Shown piece by piece: positions 16,801-24,353 of a stretch of 45,801 nucleotides of DNA (within the stretch, counting starts at the first letter, position 1; each line of letters begins with the position of its first letter). Position numbers and translations under genes: made by a program. Location of the stretch: contig JAVBOH010000027.1 in NCBI GenBank assembly GCA_031550725.1, positions 1 to 45,801 on the forward strand, given 5' to 3'. Source of the DNA: UBA946 sp031550725 (lineage in GTDB: Bacteria > Bacillota > Clostridia > Oscillospirales > Ruminococcaceae). The notes under the pieces were generated by a model. That model was not told where the DNA came from. It worked only from the letters and a program-made list of their open reading frames with translations, and did not search any database.

Positions 16801-16981
16801 AATCAGGCATTAACAGGTCAGATGAAATAAACCCTTCGCGTATATAAGTTTTCGTTCCATCAAGATCAATATGCATAGGTGTGTAATCTGTTTTTGTTGA
16901 AAAATAGCCGATAGCAATTATAAAAACCAAAAACACAACCGACATTTGAATAAATAAATTGGATGATTTTAATTTATTCAT
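13817..16981 (-). CDS. Hybrid sensor histidine kinase with 7TM-type sensor, REC and HPt domains
   Basis: 1054 residues. A signal anchor (about 10-28) is followed by an extracellular domain (35-210, jelly-roll-like as in 7TMR-DISM sensors) and about seven membrane segments (213-430). HisKA has H481 in SHEIRTPMN. HATPase has the N-box SNAIKY, DSGQGM and SGLGL. A receiver domain has D788 in IFMDHMMPELDG and the SKP lysine near 838, and HPt has H913 in VHAMKSALANI. A complete phosphorelay is thus in one chain, with no DNA-binding output. Its ATG overlaps the upstream stop as TAATG, so it is coupled to the 5'-nucleotidase-like gene. The kinase half is closely related to the product of 18684-21563. 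Confidence 0.92.
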   Translation of the reverse strand: MNKLKSSNLFIQMSVVFLVFIIAIGYFSTKTDYTPMHIDLDGTKTYIREGFISSDLLMPDLNDESWFVIDESTYSAYNAGFLKQYEQPVFSLIDAKPKEFTYVIKFNTENTVLTYMRRNSIMPALFLPRIGDNWEAYLNGNLLKREMDIDENGEIIAHHTRTYLSVPFESSYLKENDNLLVFRFISTPDYHDLGLSDKGFYIDDYQIIQKANNGFVLFMCIGIYVFVIFYNILIYLRNPQDKYHMYFSLVTLWLAIYTTSKSQVIGLLVHNTFPIKIIEYMIFTSMGITVILFVKNITKGKITVMDKGIIFVVVAISMTYMFGGLVFSGDMLKVGMFVVISTIIYASYFMYSYVVTQIKLHREQHIELKLIKSVLYVINNTLCGNMLIGFTISAIAMIIGVIMSLYGIAISQNILIMMFSFVISMSFALNDDVTRTKMLTINQNSLLEEIVEERTSELALQVKVANAANESKSRFLATMSHEIRTPMNAILGISEIQLMRDELDTTTVDAIKKIQNSGHGLLGIINDILDLSKIETGKLEINPIEYDVPSLINDAVQLNIVRIGSKPIKFTLNVDENIPLKMFGDELRIKQILNNILSNAIKYTDTGYVILNVSHAVSGDNIQFKFIVEDSGQGMKPEDKDKLFSEYMRFNSDANRTTEGSGLGLTITKQLVEMMNGEINVQSVYGKGSTVTVKVMQKRIACDVIGKELSKNLCNFLYSNDKVIDDLNFKREPMTYGKVLIVDDVETNLYVAKGLMANYKLQIETEDNGFSVISKIKSGNEYDIIFMDHMMPELDGIETTKLLREYGYKGPIVALTANALVGNDALFRQNGFDDFISKPINVRRLNAILNKFVRDRHPEEAKKEAISIVENKVINTPTPELLEVFKRDAIKALEVLHQFKDTKDIKLLTTTVHAMKSALANINENEKSKMALELEKAGHNNDKKFILENISCFITTLEEITETASSCDNSENSNQNDIIEDITFLKEQLIIINKSCEDYDDTTALNALDLLQTKQWNKTTANKITDIRDILYLHSDFDDAVLKTKLWIDEILMS

Positions 16982-18696
16982 TATACCCCTTCGTTCTCAT
17001 TAGTTTTATTCTTATTCTTCAATATAATAAAAGCAGCTATTAAAATACAAACGATAATTACAGCAATTACTATACCTATTGTCATAAATGTTTTTTCTTC
17101 TTTAGTTTCTCCATCAGCAATAACAATTCTGCCTTCGAGTTTTGTATCAAGGTTGTTACCATGAATTTTTAAGTATTCAGCGAGAATATCAGTTATGTAT
17201 CCCTTTGAAGTGTTTTCAGTAAAGTTATCTCTTAACATCGTATAGCCATCACCACCTTGTGCAATAAAATCAGGAATAGCAACATTATACATATTTTCAT
17301 CATTTAGTGGTTCGCCATTTATAGTGATTTCACTTATTCTGGACATCTCAGGCAGCTTTGGATTAAACGTATATGATAACCCAGCAACCTGTAAAAAACC
17401 ACCAGAATTCTCTGTTTCACGAAGTGCAACACCATGTTCAAGTGTTTCTCTTATAACAGAACCTTTCAAGTCGCCACATAGGATATAGTTTGAAAATGGG
17501 AGCATATTGTTAATATCCGACCATGTAACATCACCATATTCGAGTTGTGTTCGTATATTACCACTGTTTAGTAAAACAATTTCACAACCGGATTTTTCAT
17601 GAATAGAATCTGCTATCAAGTTACCAAGAATAGTTTCCTCTGAACGAACTTTGTATTTATCATAAACAGCATCCCTTAAAGAATTAAATCCGATTACTTG
17701 TTTACCTAGTTCATCAGCATATTCCTGCCATTTATTAATAACTGCAGTAACTTCCTCGTCTGGTTGATAATCTTTAACATCTTCCACTGTAAGTATTTCT
17801 GTCTCAACAATAAAAGCATTCCCTTTTTTATTGAATTTTAGTAAACCAACGGATGATAAATTATTCGTATAGATAAGTGGAGTTATAGTGTTGGCTGTGA
17901 ACGATTCAGCAGTTGTATGACCGTCTATTATAACATCAATGCCTAGAACATTGTCAGCTATATCCATAGCAGAACCATAATCATGTGCTAAGTTATCAGT
18001 CATGCCAATATGAGATAGACATATTACAATATCAACACCGTTCTCACGAAGATGTGTAGTAGCTTTTTTTGCATTCTCAATAAGTTGCGCAGGACCACCA
18101 AAGTCTTTTTCAAATGCATTGCTTATCTGTGTTGTGGCAGGCGTTGTTAAACCAAAAACACCAAGCTTAATACCATTGCGTTCGATGATAACAGTGTGTG
18201 ATAATAGTTCATTTTCATCATAAACTGATGGCTGAGTTAAAAATGGAAAATTAGCAAGCTTTGCAAGAGCTAACAACCTATCATATCCATAATCAAACTC
18301 ATGGTTACCAAGGGTCATTGCGTCATAATGTACAGCATTCATGACATCAATGGATGCTTCGCCTTGATTACTTGTGCTGAAAAAGTTGCCAAGCAGAGTA
18401 TCGCCACAGTCAAGTGTAAATACTGCATTAGACTTGCTTTGCTGCTCTTTTACTATGGATGCAACTATGTCAAAGCCAATGATACTATCAGTGCTTGTAA
18501 AACTTCCGTTGTATTCACCTGTGAAAACAACAACAACTTCTGGTTCACTTTGTGCATAAACTTTTATTGGCATGACTGTGGAAATTATCGTAATTACAAA
18601 AACAAACAACAATAAAAAGGATGTTGATGTTTTTTCTCGTATTCTTACATTATGTTTATCAATAAACTGAAAAAACATACAACTTAATCTAAGCAT
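16981..18696 (-). CDS. UshA/5'-nucleotidase-like surface protein with altered metal site
   Basis: 571 residues. A signal peptide ends near residue 50 (KVYAQS), and a C-terminal membrane anchor lies at about 539-559 with a basic tail. The N-terminal metallophosphatase fold keeps D99 in LDCGDT, N131-H132-E133 in GNHEFD, H229 and H260. However, the first ligand motif, normally TNDxHG, is TGEYNG (E61, N63). The GHSQ/GHSH motif reads GHTT. The C-terminal nucleotide-binding domain looks intact: NSGNIR at 377-382, GGFLQVAG, and AQGGDGY. It may be a weak phosphatase or a nucleotide-binding sensor subunit. The start codon lies 13 bases inside the upstream kinase gene and the stop overlaps the downstream one. 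Confidence 0.85.
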   Translation of the reverse strand: MLRLSCMFFQFIDKHNVRIREKTSTSFLLLFVFVITIISTVMPIKVYAQSEPEVVVVFTGEYNGSFTSTDSIIGFDIVASIVKEQQSKSNAVFTLDCGDTLLGNFFSTSNQGEASIDVMNAVHYDAMTLGNHEFDYGYDRLLALAKLANFPFLTQPSVYDENELLSHTVIIERNGIKLGVFGLTTPATTQISNAFEKDFGGPAQLIENAKKATTHLRENGVDIVICLSHIGMTDNLAHDYGSAMDIADNVLGIDVIIDGHTTAESFTANTITPLIYTNNLSSVGLLKFNKKGNAFIVETEILTVEDVKDYQPDEEVTAVINKWQEYADELGKQVIGFNSLRDAVYDKYKVRSEETILGNLIADSIHEKSGCEIVLLNSGNIRTQLEYGDVTWSDINNMLPFSNYILCGDLKGSVIRETLEHGVALRETENSGGFLQVAGLSYTFNPKLPEMSRISEITINGEPLNDENMYNVAIPDFIAQGGDGYTMLRDNFTENTSKGYITDILAEYLKIHGNNLDTKLEGRIVIADGETKEEKTFMTIGIVIAVIIVCILIAAFIILKNKNKTNENEGV

Positions 18697-21563
18697 TTTT
18701 TATTAATCCTTTCAATAACACTATCAAAATCACTGTGCAAGAACAACATATCATAGAAAAGCTCAAGTTCACTTTTAGTTTCAGAATTCCATGGGGTTTC
18801 CATAAGTAATTTTAATGAATCCAAGGCTGCTTGTTCATCATAATTTTGACAAGCCTCTCTTATGATTATAAGTTGTTCATTTAATAGAGTAAAATCTTTA
18901 TCTGAATTTTCAATGATGTCAGAGTCTTTGTCATCTAATGAATTAAGTTTGTTCGCTAAAACTTCAAGTTTATTCGTAAAGATATCTGAATTATCAGCAA
19001 TGTATATACTATTATTGTCTTTAGACGCTTTTTCAAGTTCATAAGCAAGATTTGACAGTTCATTTTCATTAATATTTGCAAGTGCTGATTTCATTGCATG
19101 GACAGTTGTTGTATATAGTTTCGCATCATCATTCCAAAGATTTGTTTTCAATAAATTTATTGCATTGATAGCATCACGCACAAAAACTCGTATTAATTTT
19201 TGATTAGAAATATTGTTATAATTACTGTCACCAATACTATCAGAATGCTTAATTTGTTCTGATTTTTGAGTTTTATATTTCATTGCTTCCTCAGGATATT
19301 TATCCTTTATGAACGTATTCAAAACAATATTAAGCTGTTTAACATCAATAGGCTTTGAGATAAAACCGTCAAAACCATTTTGGATGAAAAGTTCTTCGTT
19401 TCCTACGATAGCATTGGCAGTGAGAGCAACAATTGTACCACTGTATCCATATTCCCTAAGAAGCTTTGTTGTTTCAATACCATCAATCTTTGGCATCATA
19501 TGATCCATGAATATTATATCATAAACTTCACCATTTTTAATTTTTTCAATCGTATTAAAACCACTGGTTGTTGTTTCAATCTGAAGTTTATAATTTGACA
19601 TAAGACCTTCAGCAACATAAAGGTTTGTTTCAACATCATCAACTATTAATACTTTTCCATATGGCATAATTTCATGAGAAATTTGCATAAATGAATGTCT
19701 TTCCTCGCTTATATAAGTGAAATTGCGAAGCTTTTCAGCCACGTCTATGCCAATAGGAGCACAATCAATCTTCTTTTGTAATACTGTTACGGTAAAAATG
19801 CTTCCTTTACCATATTCACTTTGTACATCAAATTCTCCATCCATCATATCAACAAGACGTTTTGTGATGCTAAGTCCAAGACCTGTACCTTCAGTCGTAC
19901 GGTTAGCTCCTGTATTAAAACGAATATACTCAGAAAACAATCTGCTCATATCCTGGGACCGCATGCCCTGACCAGTATCTTCGATAGAAAATCTAAGCTG
20001 TATATCATCATCATGGCAAGTGTGACTTACAGTAAGTTTAACATAACCTTTTTCAGAATACTTAATTGCATTTGACAGCAGGTTATTTAAGATTTGCTTT
20101 AATCTTAACTCATCGCCATACATTCTTGATGGTAAATCATCATCTACATCAACAATAAATTCAATTGGTTTGGATGCAATACGTACAATATTTAACTGCA
20201 CAGCATCATTTATCAAACTAGGAGTATTATAATCAAGAGGATTAAGATCAAGTTTACCTGTTTCAATTTTTGACATATCAAGTATATCATTAATGATACC
20301 TAGCAGATTAATAGCTGAAACATGAATTTTATCAAGTGCTGTTTTAAAATCATTTGATATCTCATTTCTTTGAAGTTGAATTTCAGCAATACCTATAATA
20401 GCGTTCATCGGAGTACGAATTTCATGTGAAATTGTGGCAAGAAAACTTGTTTTACTCCTATTAGCTTCTTCAGCTTCATTTTTTGCTATTTCAAGATCAG
20501 ACATTGTCTGTTTTAAAGGCCGATGAAGTCCAGCCATGATTATGTTAAAGAATATAATTGTTACTCCAATAACAATAATAACAACCATAAAAAATATTGT
20601 CAAAGGACTGTCATAATCAGCTAAACTATCAGACCATACTGCAACAGTATACCAATCAAGAGAAGGGACTTTGCCAATGATAATATTTCCGTCATTCATA
20701 TCAATTGATATTGTTTCACGACCTTTTAGTCTTTTAGCGTTTTCGATGATATCTATATTATGTTCAGAAAGTTGATCATTAATATTGATTTTTTGTGTAA
20801 CTAAATTAATATCCATTGCACCAGTAACTTCGCCAGCAGTGTTAAAGAAATATAAATCAACAGGTCCTGAACGGTCAGCATATATTGATGTAATAAACGT
20901 TGTAACATCAATACTGGTTCCAACCATACCAAGCGGGTTGTGCTGTTCGTTGAATACAGGTACATTTATCCACAAATTCGTTTCATTGATGTCAGGATTA
21001 TAATTAATGTTGAAATTATAAACTTCTGTTTCATAAAGTGTCATATTGTACCAGTAATTTTCAGGCAGTTCAGGATCCATGTAGTATGATTGGTCGTCAT
21101 TATAAAAAAACATACGGTCAATGTCATTAACCCAGAAAATTGAATTGCTTAAAAAAGCGTTTCGATAAGCTAATATTTCCTTATTTGCACGCTGAGATAA
21201 ACTTATATCATCAGGTGTTTTAAAATAGCTTTGAATAAGAGGCGAACTGCCTAGAGTTAAAACAAGTGAAATTTCATTATTAACCGATGCTTCTAGCTTA
21301 TTGCGTTCGATTTCAACCATTTGTGATAAATCATTTCTCTTAGTATCTCTAATGATATCACGCATTGAAAGGAAAAATGCCATACTTCCGCCAATCAATA
21401 AAATAATAAAAAGGCATATAGAAAAAGTTGAGAATCTGTGCATAGTTGATGTTAATCGAGAGTTTGACAAAACAGTGTTTTCATCAATATTTTTTTCATT
21501 TGATTTTGGTATGTAATTATTATATTTATGACAGCATAAAAATGCAGAATTAAATCTACGCAT
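18684..21563 (-). CDS. Hybrid sensor histidine kinase with extracellular Cache-type sensor, REC and HPt
   Basis: 959 residues. Membrane segments at about 46-66 and 321-345 bracket an extracellular dCache-like domain (70-315, with LWINVPVFNEQHNPLGMVG). HisKA has H380, HATPase has SNAIKY, DTGQGM and TGLGL, REC has D687 in IFMDHMMPKIDG, and HPt has H822 in VHAMKSALAN. The cytoplasmic half closely matches the kinase at 13817-16981, but the sensors are unrelated: a gene duplication with sensor exchange. AAGGGG lies just before the ATG at a rather short distance. It is the first gene of the kinase/5'-nucleotidase-like/kinase operon. Confidence 0.9.
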   Translation of the reverse strand: MRRFNSAFLCCHKYNNYIPKSNEKNIDENTVLSNSRLTSTMHRFSTFSICLFIILLIGGSMAFFLSMRDIIRDTKRNDLSQMVEIERNKLEASVNNEISLVLTLGSSPLIQSYFKTPDDISLSQRANKEILAYRNAFLSNSIFWVNDIDRMFFYNDDQSYYMDPELPENYWYNMTLYETEVYNFNINYNPDINETNLWINVPVFNEQHNPLGMVGTSIDVTTFITSIYADRSGPVDLYFFNTAGEVTGAMDINLVTQKININDQLSEHNIDIIENAKRLKGRETISIDMNDGNIIIGKVPSLDWYTVAVWSDSLADYDSPLTIFFMVVIIVIGVTIIFFNIIMAGLHRPLKQTMSDLEIAKNEAEEANRSKTSFLATISHEIRTPMNAIIGIAEIQLQRNEISNDFKTALDKIHVSAINLLGIINDILDMSKIETGKLDLNPLDYNTPSLINDAVQLNIVRIASKPIEFIVDVDDDLPSRMYGDELRLKQILNNLLSNAIKYSEKGYVKLTVSHTCHDDDIQLRFSIEDTGQGMRSQDMSRLFSEYIRFNTGANRTTEGTGLGLSITKRLVDMMDGEFDVQSEYGKGSIFTVTVLQKKIDCAPIGIDVAEKLRNFTYISEERHSFMQISHEIMPYGKVLIVDDVETNLYVAEGLMSNYKLQIETTTSGFNTIEKIKNGEVYDIIFMDHMMPKIDGIETTKLLREYGYSGTIVALTANAIVGNEELFIQNGFDGFISKPIDVKQLNIVLNTFIKDKYPEEAMKYKTQKSEQIKHSDSIGDSNYNNISNQKLIRVFVRDAINAINLLKTNLWNDDAKLYTTTVHAMKSALANINENELSNLAYELEKASKDNNSIYIADNSDIFTNKLEVLANKLNSLDDKDSDIIENSDKDFTLLNEQLIIIREACQNYDEQAALDSLKLLMETPWNSETKSELELFYDMLFLHSDFDSVIERINKKCLD

Positions 21564-21666
21564 TACCCCTTATCCTTTCAGAATGCCCTCTTTTTGAATG
21601 AGAAGGAATTAATAAAAAGTACTTCATGTTTATGTTAATTTCTTTCGTGTTTAAGTAATGCATACT

Positions 21667-21749
21667 GAATAATTCCGTTTTCAACGGAATTATTCGTAAA
21701 ATCAAGTTTTGCTTGATTTTACCTTCGAAAAAACATCGTCTTTTCGAAG
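21667..21749. other. Three tandem perfect hairpins
   Basis: Three stem-loops follow each other with no gap or a single-base overlap region: 13 bp with a 3-base loop (21667-21695), 11 bp with a 5-base loop (21696-21722), and 9 bp with a 9-base loop (21723-21749). They lie in the 280-base gap between the HD-GYP gene and the kinase operon. They could be tandem terminators, a structured leader or a small RNA. Confidence 0.75.
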
Positions 21750-21846
21750 TACTACTTGATTGACGTCTGCTTACAAGATAATTTTCTGTGAAAATCATTT
21801 TGTAAGACATTAAGTAAATAATTTAAAGATGACAAGATTTTAACTA

Positions 21847-22887
21847 TTATTTTAGATTAGTAGTGTTATTGACACTTATAAGTTCAACCCAAAAATCGTC
21901 TGCTACATTTAAAAATACTTCAACAATTGAAGGATCAAAATGAGTACCACTGTCTTTTTTAATAATATCAACAGCCTGCTCATGTGAAAATGCTTTCTTA
22001 TATGGACGTTCAGATACAAGTGCATCATAAACGTCTGCAACTGCCATTATACGTCCCTCAAGTGGAATTTCATCACCCTTTTTTCCTCTTGGATAACCAG
22101 TACCATTCCATTTTTCATGGTGATAGCCTGCAAACCTTTTGGCATGTCGCAAGAAACCGTCATCATTTGATTTACTAATAATTTGATCTATAATTTTTTC
22201 TCCCTCACTGCAATGAAGTTTAATTTGTGCAAATTCTTCATCAGTAAGCTTTCCAGGTTTATTTAGTATAAGATCGCTTATAACAATTTTTCCAACATCA
22301 TGAAGCTGTGCAGACGGCAAAAGCATGCTAAGATCCCATGATGACATTTCTTCAGCATAGCATCCTGTTTTCAACATCTCATTTATTAATATCTCAAGGT
22401 ATCTCTGTGTACGTTCAATATGTCCTCCTGTAACCTCGTCACGACTTTCAACCATATCAGCAATAACACTAATTGTTGCATTATGCATATCTCTTACAGC
22501 TTTCTGACTTTCTTTAATTAATCGGTCTGTTTCTATATGAGTTTCAATACGTTTAATTAAAACAGGTGCCGAAAATGGCTTATTGATAAAATCAAGAGCT
22601 CCCATTTCAAAACCTTTTATTTCAACCTCAGGGTCAAGCATGGCTGTTAAGAAAATTACAGGAATTGATTTTAGCTTTTCGTCAGACTTAAGCAGTCCCA
22701 TTGCCTCAAAGCCATCCATTTCAGGCATGTTAACATCCAGCAAAATCAAATCAGGAAATATTTTCTCAGCAAGCTTAAACATTCTTGCAGCAGATGGCAG
22801 TGTGAATGTTCTGTATGTATCTTTAAGTGCCATTTTTGCTATTAAGAGGTTAGTATCATTATCATCTACAATAAAGATGGTTTTCAT
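21847..22887 (-). CDS. Response regulator with HD-GYP c-di-GMP phosphodiesterase domain
   Basis: 346 residues. The receiver domain (1-120) has the phosphoacceptor D51 in LLDVNMPEMDG and K103 in NKPF. After a linker helix comes an HD-GYP domain (140-340) with H196-D197 in LHDVGK and the HHEKWNGTGYP motif at 256-266. It should hydrolyse cyclic di-GMP when phosphorylated. The start MKTIFIVDD fits the receiver family; an upstream TTG frame only adds poorly conserved residues. It lies upstream of the two hybrid kinases, whose HPt domains are obvious candidate phosphodonors. Confidence 0.92.
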   Translation of the reverse strand: MKTIFIVDDNDTNLLIAKMALKDTYRTFTLPSAARMFKLAEKIFPDLILLDVNMPEMDGFEAMGLLKSDEKLKSIPVIFLTAMLDPEVEIKGFEMGALDFINKPFSAPVLIKRIETHIETDRLIKESQKAVRDMHNATISVIADMVESRDEVTGGHIERTQRYLEILINEMLKTGCYAEEMSSWDLSMLLPSAQLHDVGKIVISDLILNKPGKLTDEEFAQIKLHCSEGEKIIDQIISKSNDDGFLRHAKRFAGYHHEKWNGTGYPRGKKGDEIPLEGRIMAVADVYDALVSERPYKKAFSHEQAVDIIKKDSGTHFDPSIVEVFLNVADDFWVELISVNNTTNLK

Positions 22888-22923
22888 ATTCGTAATAATC
22901 CCTTTCTCTATCAAATTTAATAT

Positions 22924-22951
22924 ATTATAATTAATTATCTACAATGATCAA
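22924..22951 (-). promoter_or_regulatory. Promoter of the HD-GYP gene
   Basis: Reading leftward, TTGATC (22951-22946), a 16-base spacer and TATAAT (22929-22924), about 37 bases before the start codon. Confidence 0.6.
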
Positions 22952-23312
22952 ACGACTAGAACTTTGGTTTTTGTTGCAATATTCTGATTTCTTTTGAAAA
23001 TACATAAATTTATACTCTATTTTGAATACATATGTCATAATTTTACCATAAAAAATTTCAAAAATCAATTATAAAAGAAAAATACTTTGAAGAATATTGT
23101 AGAAATTCGAAAGTGTTGTTAATTAAGTGTACTAATGAAAAGCTTAAAAATAAAAAAATGGAGAAAAATGCACTGCTGATTAGACATATTTAGTTAATTA
23201 ATAAGGAATTCTACTTGATTTAAGTTGTGCTTTTGATATAAGATAATTAAGGTGTATTGAGAACTTTAGTGGAGTACAACTTTATTTATTAATAAAATTT
23301 ACATATAAAAAT
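22952..23312. other. Gene-free AT-rich stretch
   Basis: No open frame with a ribosome site and no clear hairpin or repeat was seen here. It separates the sensory module promoter from the terminator of the small peptide gene. The 16-bp string CTTGATTTAAGTTGTG near 23215 recurs near 30026; its meaning is unknown. Confidence 0.5.
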
Positions 23313-23340
23313 AACGTCAAGGCTAAAAAACCTTGACGTT
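23313..23340 (-). terminator. Terminator of small peptide gene, copy 2
   Basis: aacgtcaagg (23313-23322) pairs with ccttgacgtt (23331-23340), followed in the leftward direction by ATTTTTATATG. It lies 30 bases after the stop codon of the gene at 23370. Confidence 0.8.
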
Positions 23341-23354
23341 TTCACGTTTATATA
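23327..23354. repeat. 28-bp direct repeat, right copy
   Basis: Identical to 13727-13754. It spans the right arm of the terminator hairpin and the following 14 bases. Confidence 0.7.
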
Positions 23355-23369
23355 TAAAAGCCATATGTA

Positions 23370-23564
23370 TTAACCAACCCAGTTTAAGACATACGCACAC
23401 TGTCCAGCATCCAAAATAATCATTTTTTTATTCTGCGGAACAGTATCAACAGTAATAGCATTGTCAATTTTTGTGGATGCGTAAATTATTACTGCTATGC
23501 AGGCAAAGAAAGTGAGTGCCACAAATGCAACATTCCATTTTATTTTAAACGGTCTTTTACTCAT
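23370..23564 (-). CDS. Small single-pass membrane peptide, copy 2
   Basis: 64 residues, about 95% identical in DNA to the copy at 179-373, with the same AGGAGGG site and leader palindrome. The hydrophobic segment (about 11-29) and the tail AGQCAYVLNWVG are unchanged. Here the gene follows a CrtO-like membrane acyltransferase gene by about 70 bases, which raises but does not prove the idea that the peptide is a substrate or partner. Homology between the two copies begins about 6 bases after the stop codon and extends about 90 bases upstream of the start, into the end of the acyltransferase gene. Confidence 0.78.
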   Translation of the reverse strand: MSKRPFKIKWNVAFVALTFFACIAVIIYASTKIDNAITVDTVPQNKKMIILDAGQCAYVLNWVG

Positions 23565-23580
23565 ATGATTTCCCTCCTAA

Positions 23581-23602
23581 TGTCAAAATTTATATTTTGA
23601 CA
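23581..23602. promoter_or_regulatory. Palindrome in the leader of small peptide gene, copy 2
   Basis: TGTCAAAA (23581-23588) and TTTTGACA (23595-23602) with a 6-base spacer. The arms are the same as at 391-411 while the spacer differs in length and sequence. Confidence 0.55.
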
Positions 23603-23636
23603 GCTTGTATTTATTCAATAAATATGTGGAGGACAA

Positions 23637-24125
23637 TCATTTTATGCTTGATTTTGTACGATAAATTAACTTTAATAATCGTGGTCGATTATATCGCTGT
23701 ACCAAAATAAAAGGAATTTGAGCAAAATTCATAACAATGGCTATCACAATGAAAGTAAAAAATGGCTCAACCTTACAGATCACAAACACTACTGAGGAAA
23801 AGCCTAATATTCCAATTAAGAGATGAACTAATTCTGCTTTACAGGTATCAATTACAAACTGTTCAAGATGATCTATGCTTAGATTTTCAGGAATATGTTT
23901 CCTATCTAAAGCTCCTTTTTTCTGATATATGGGCAGCTTACCCTTCCACTTACTAACTTTAATTACATTATACAAATTCTTTTCAAATGCTCTTTCTTTG
24001 AAAAGTAAATTTGACGGTTCATAAATCTTTTTTGGAACAAACGAGGTAATAAAAGCTGCTCCCAAAATATGCAATGCTGTCCAAAAAGCTATATTAATAA
24101 CGGTGATGATAAATGCGTTATACAT
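23637..24125 (-). CDS. CrtO-like (glycosyl-diaponeurosporenoate acyltransferase family) membrane protein
   Basis: 162 residues with hydrophobic segments at about 5-28, 95-112 and 118-138. Features of the CrtO family are visible: PKKIYEPSNLLFKERAFEKN, KVSKWKGKLPIY, a TCKAELVH helix and the closing FILVQRYNRPRL. Known members attach a fatty acid to glycosylated C30 carotenoids, but no carotenoid genes are nearby, so the acceptor here is open. AGGAG precedes the ATG. It lies between a kinase-gene remnant and the small peptide gene. Confidence 0.7.
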   Translation of the reverse strand: MYNAFIITVINIAFWTALHILGAAFITSFVPKKIYEPSNLLFKERAFEKNLYNVIKVSKWKGKLPIYQKKGALDRKHIPENLSIDHLEQFVIDTCKAELVHLLIGILGFSSVVFVICKVEPFFTFIVIAIVMNFAQIPFILVQRYNRPRLLKLIYRTKSSIK

Positions 24126-24162
24126 TTTTTCTCCTGTTCAAAAATACAAATAATTTGTACTA

Positions 24163-24318
24163 CTATTGGTAGTCAAATTCTGATTTAATTTTTATTTGAT
24201 TTATAATAAAATTTACATTATCATTAATAGGCAATGTTTCATCAATTCGTATTACCGGACAGCTTAATGGCTTTATCCAATCTTCAACAGTACTTTCTGT
24301 GACTTTTGTAGTCTTCAT
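24163..24318 (-). pseudogene. Remnant of the P-loop kinase gene (C-terminal end)
   Basis: A 51-codon frame with GGAGG before its ATG. After six unrelated codons (MKTTKV) it reads TESTVEDWIKPLSCPVIRID, then ETLPINDNVNFIINQI, matching the last 40 residues of the kinase at 1719-2243. The P-loop and core are gone. The clean ribosome site means a short peptide could still be made, but kinase function is excluded. Confidence 0.75.
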
Positions 24319-24353
24319 GATTTCCTCCGAATGTTAAGTGTTTTCTACTCGTG

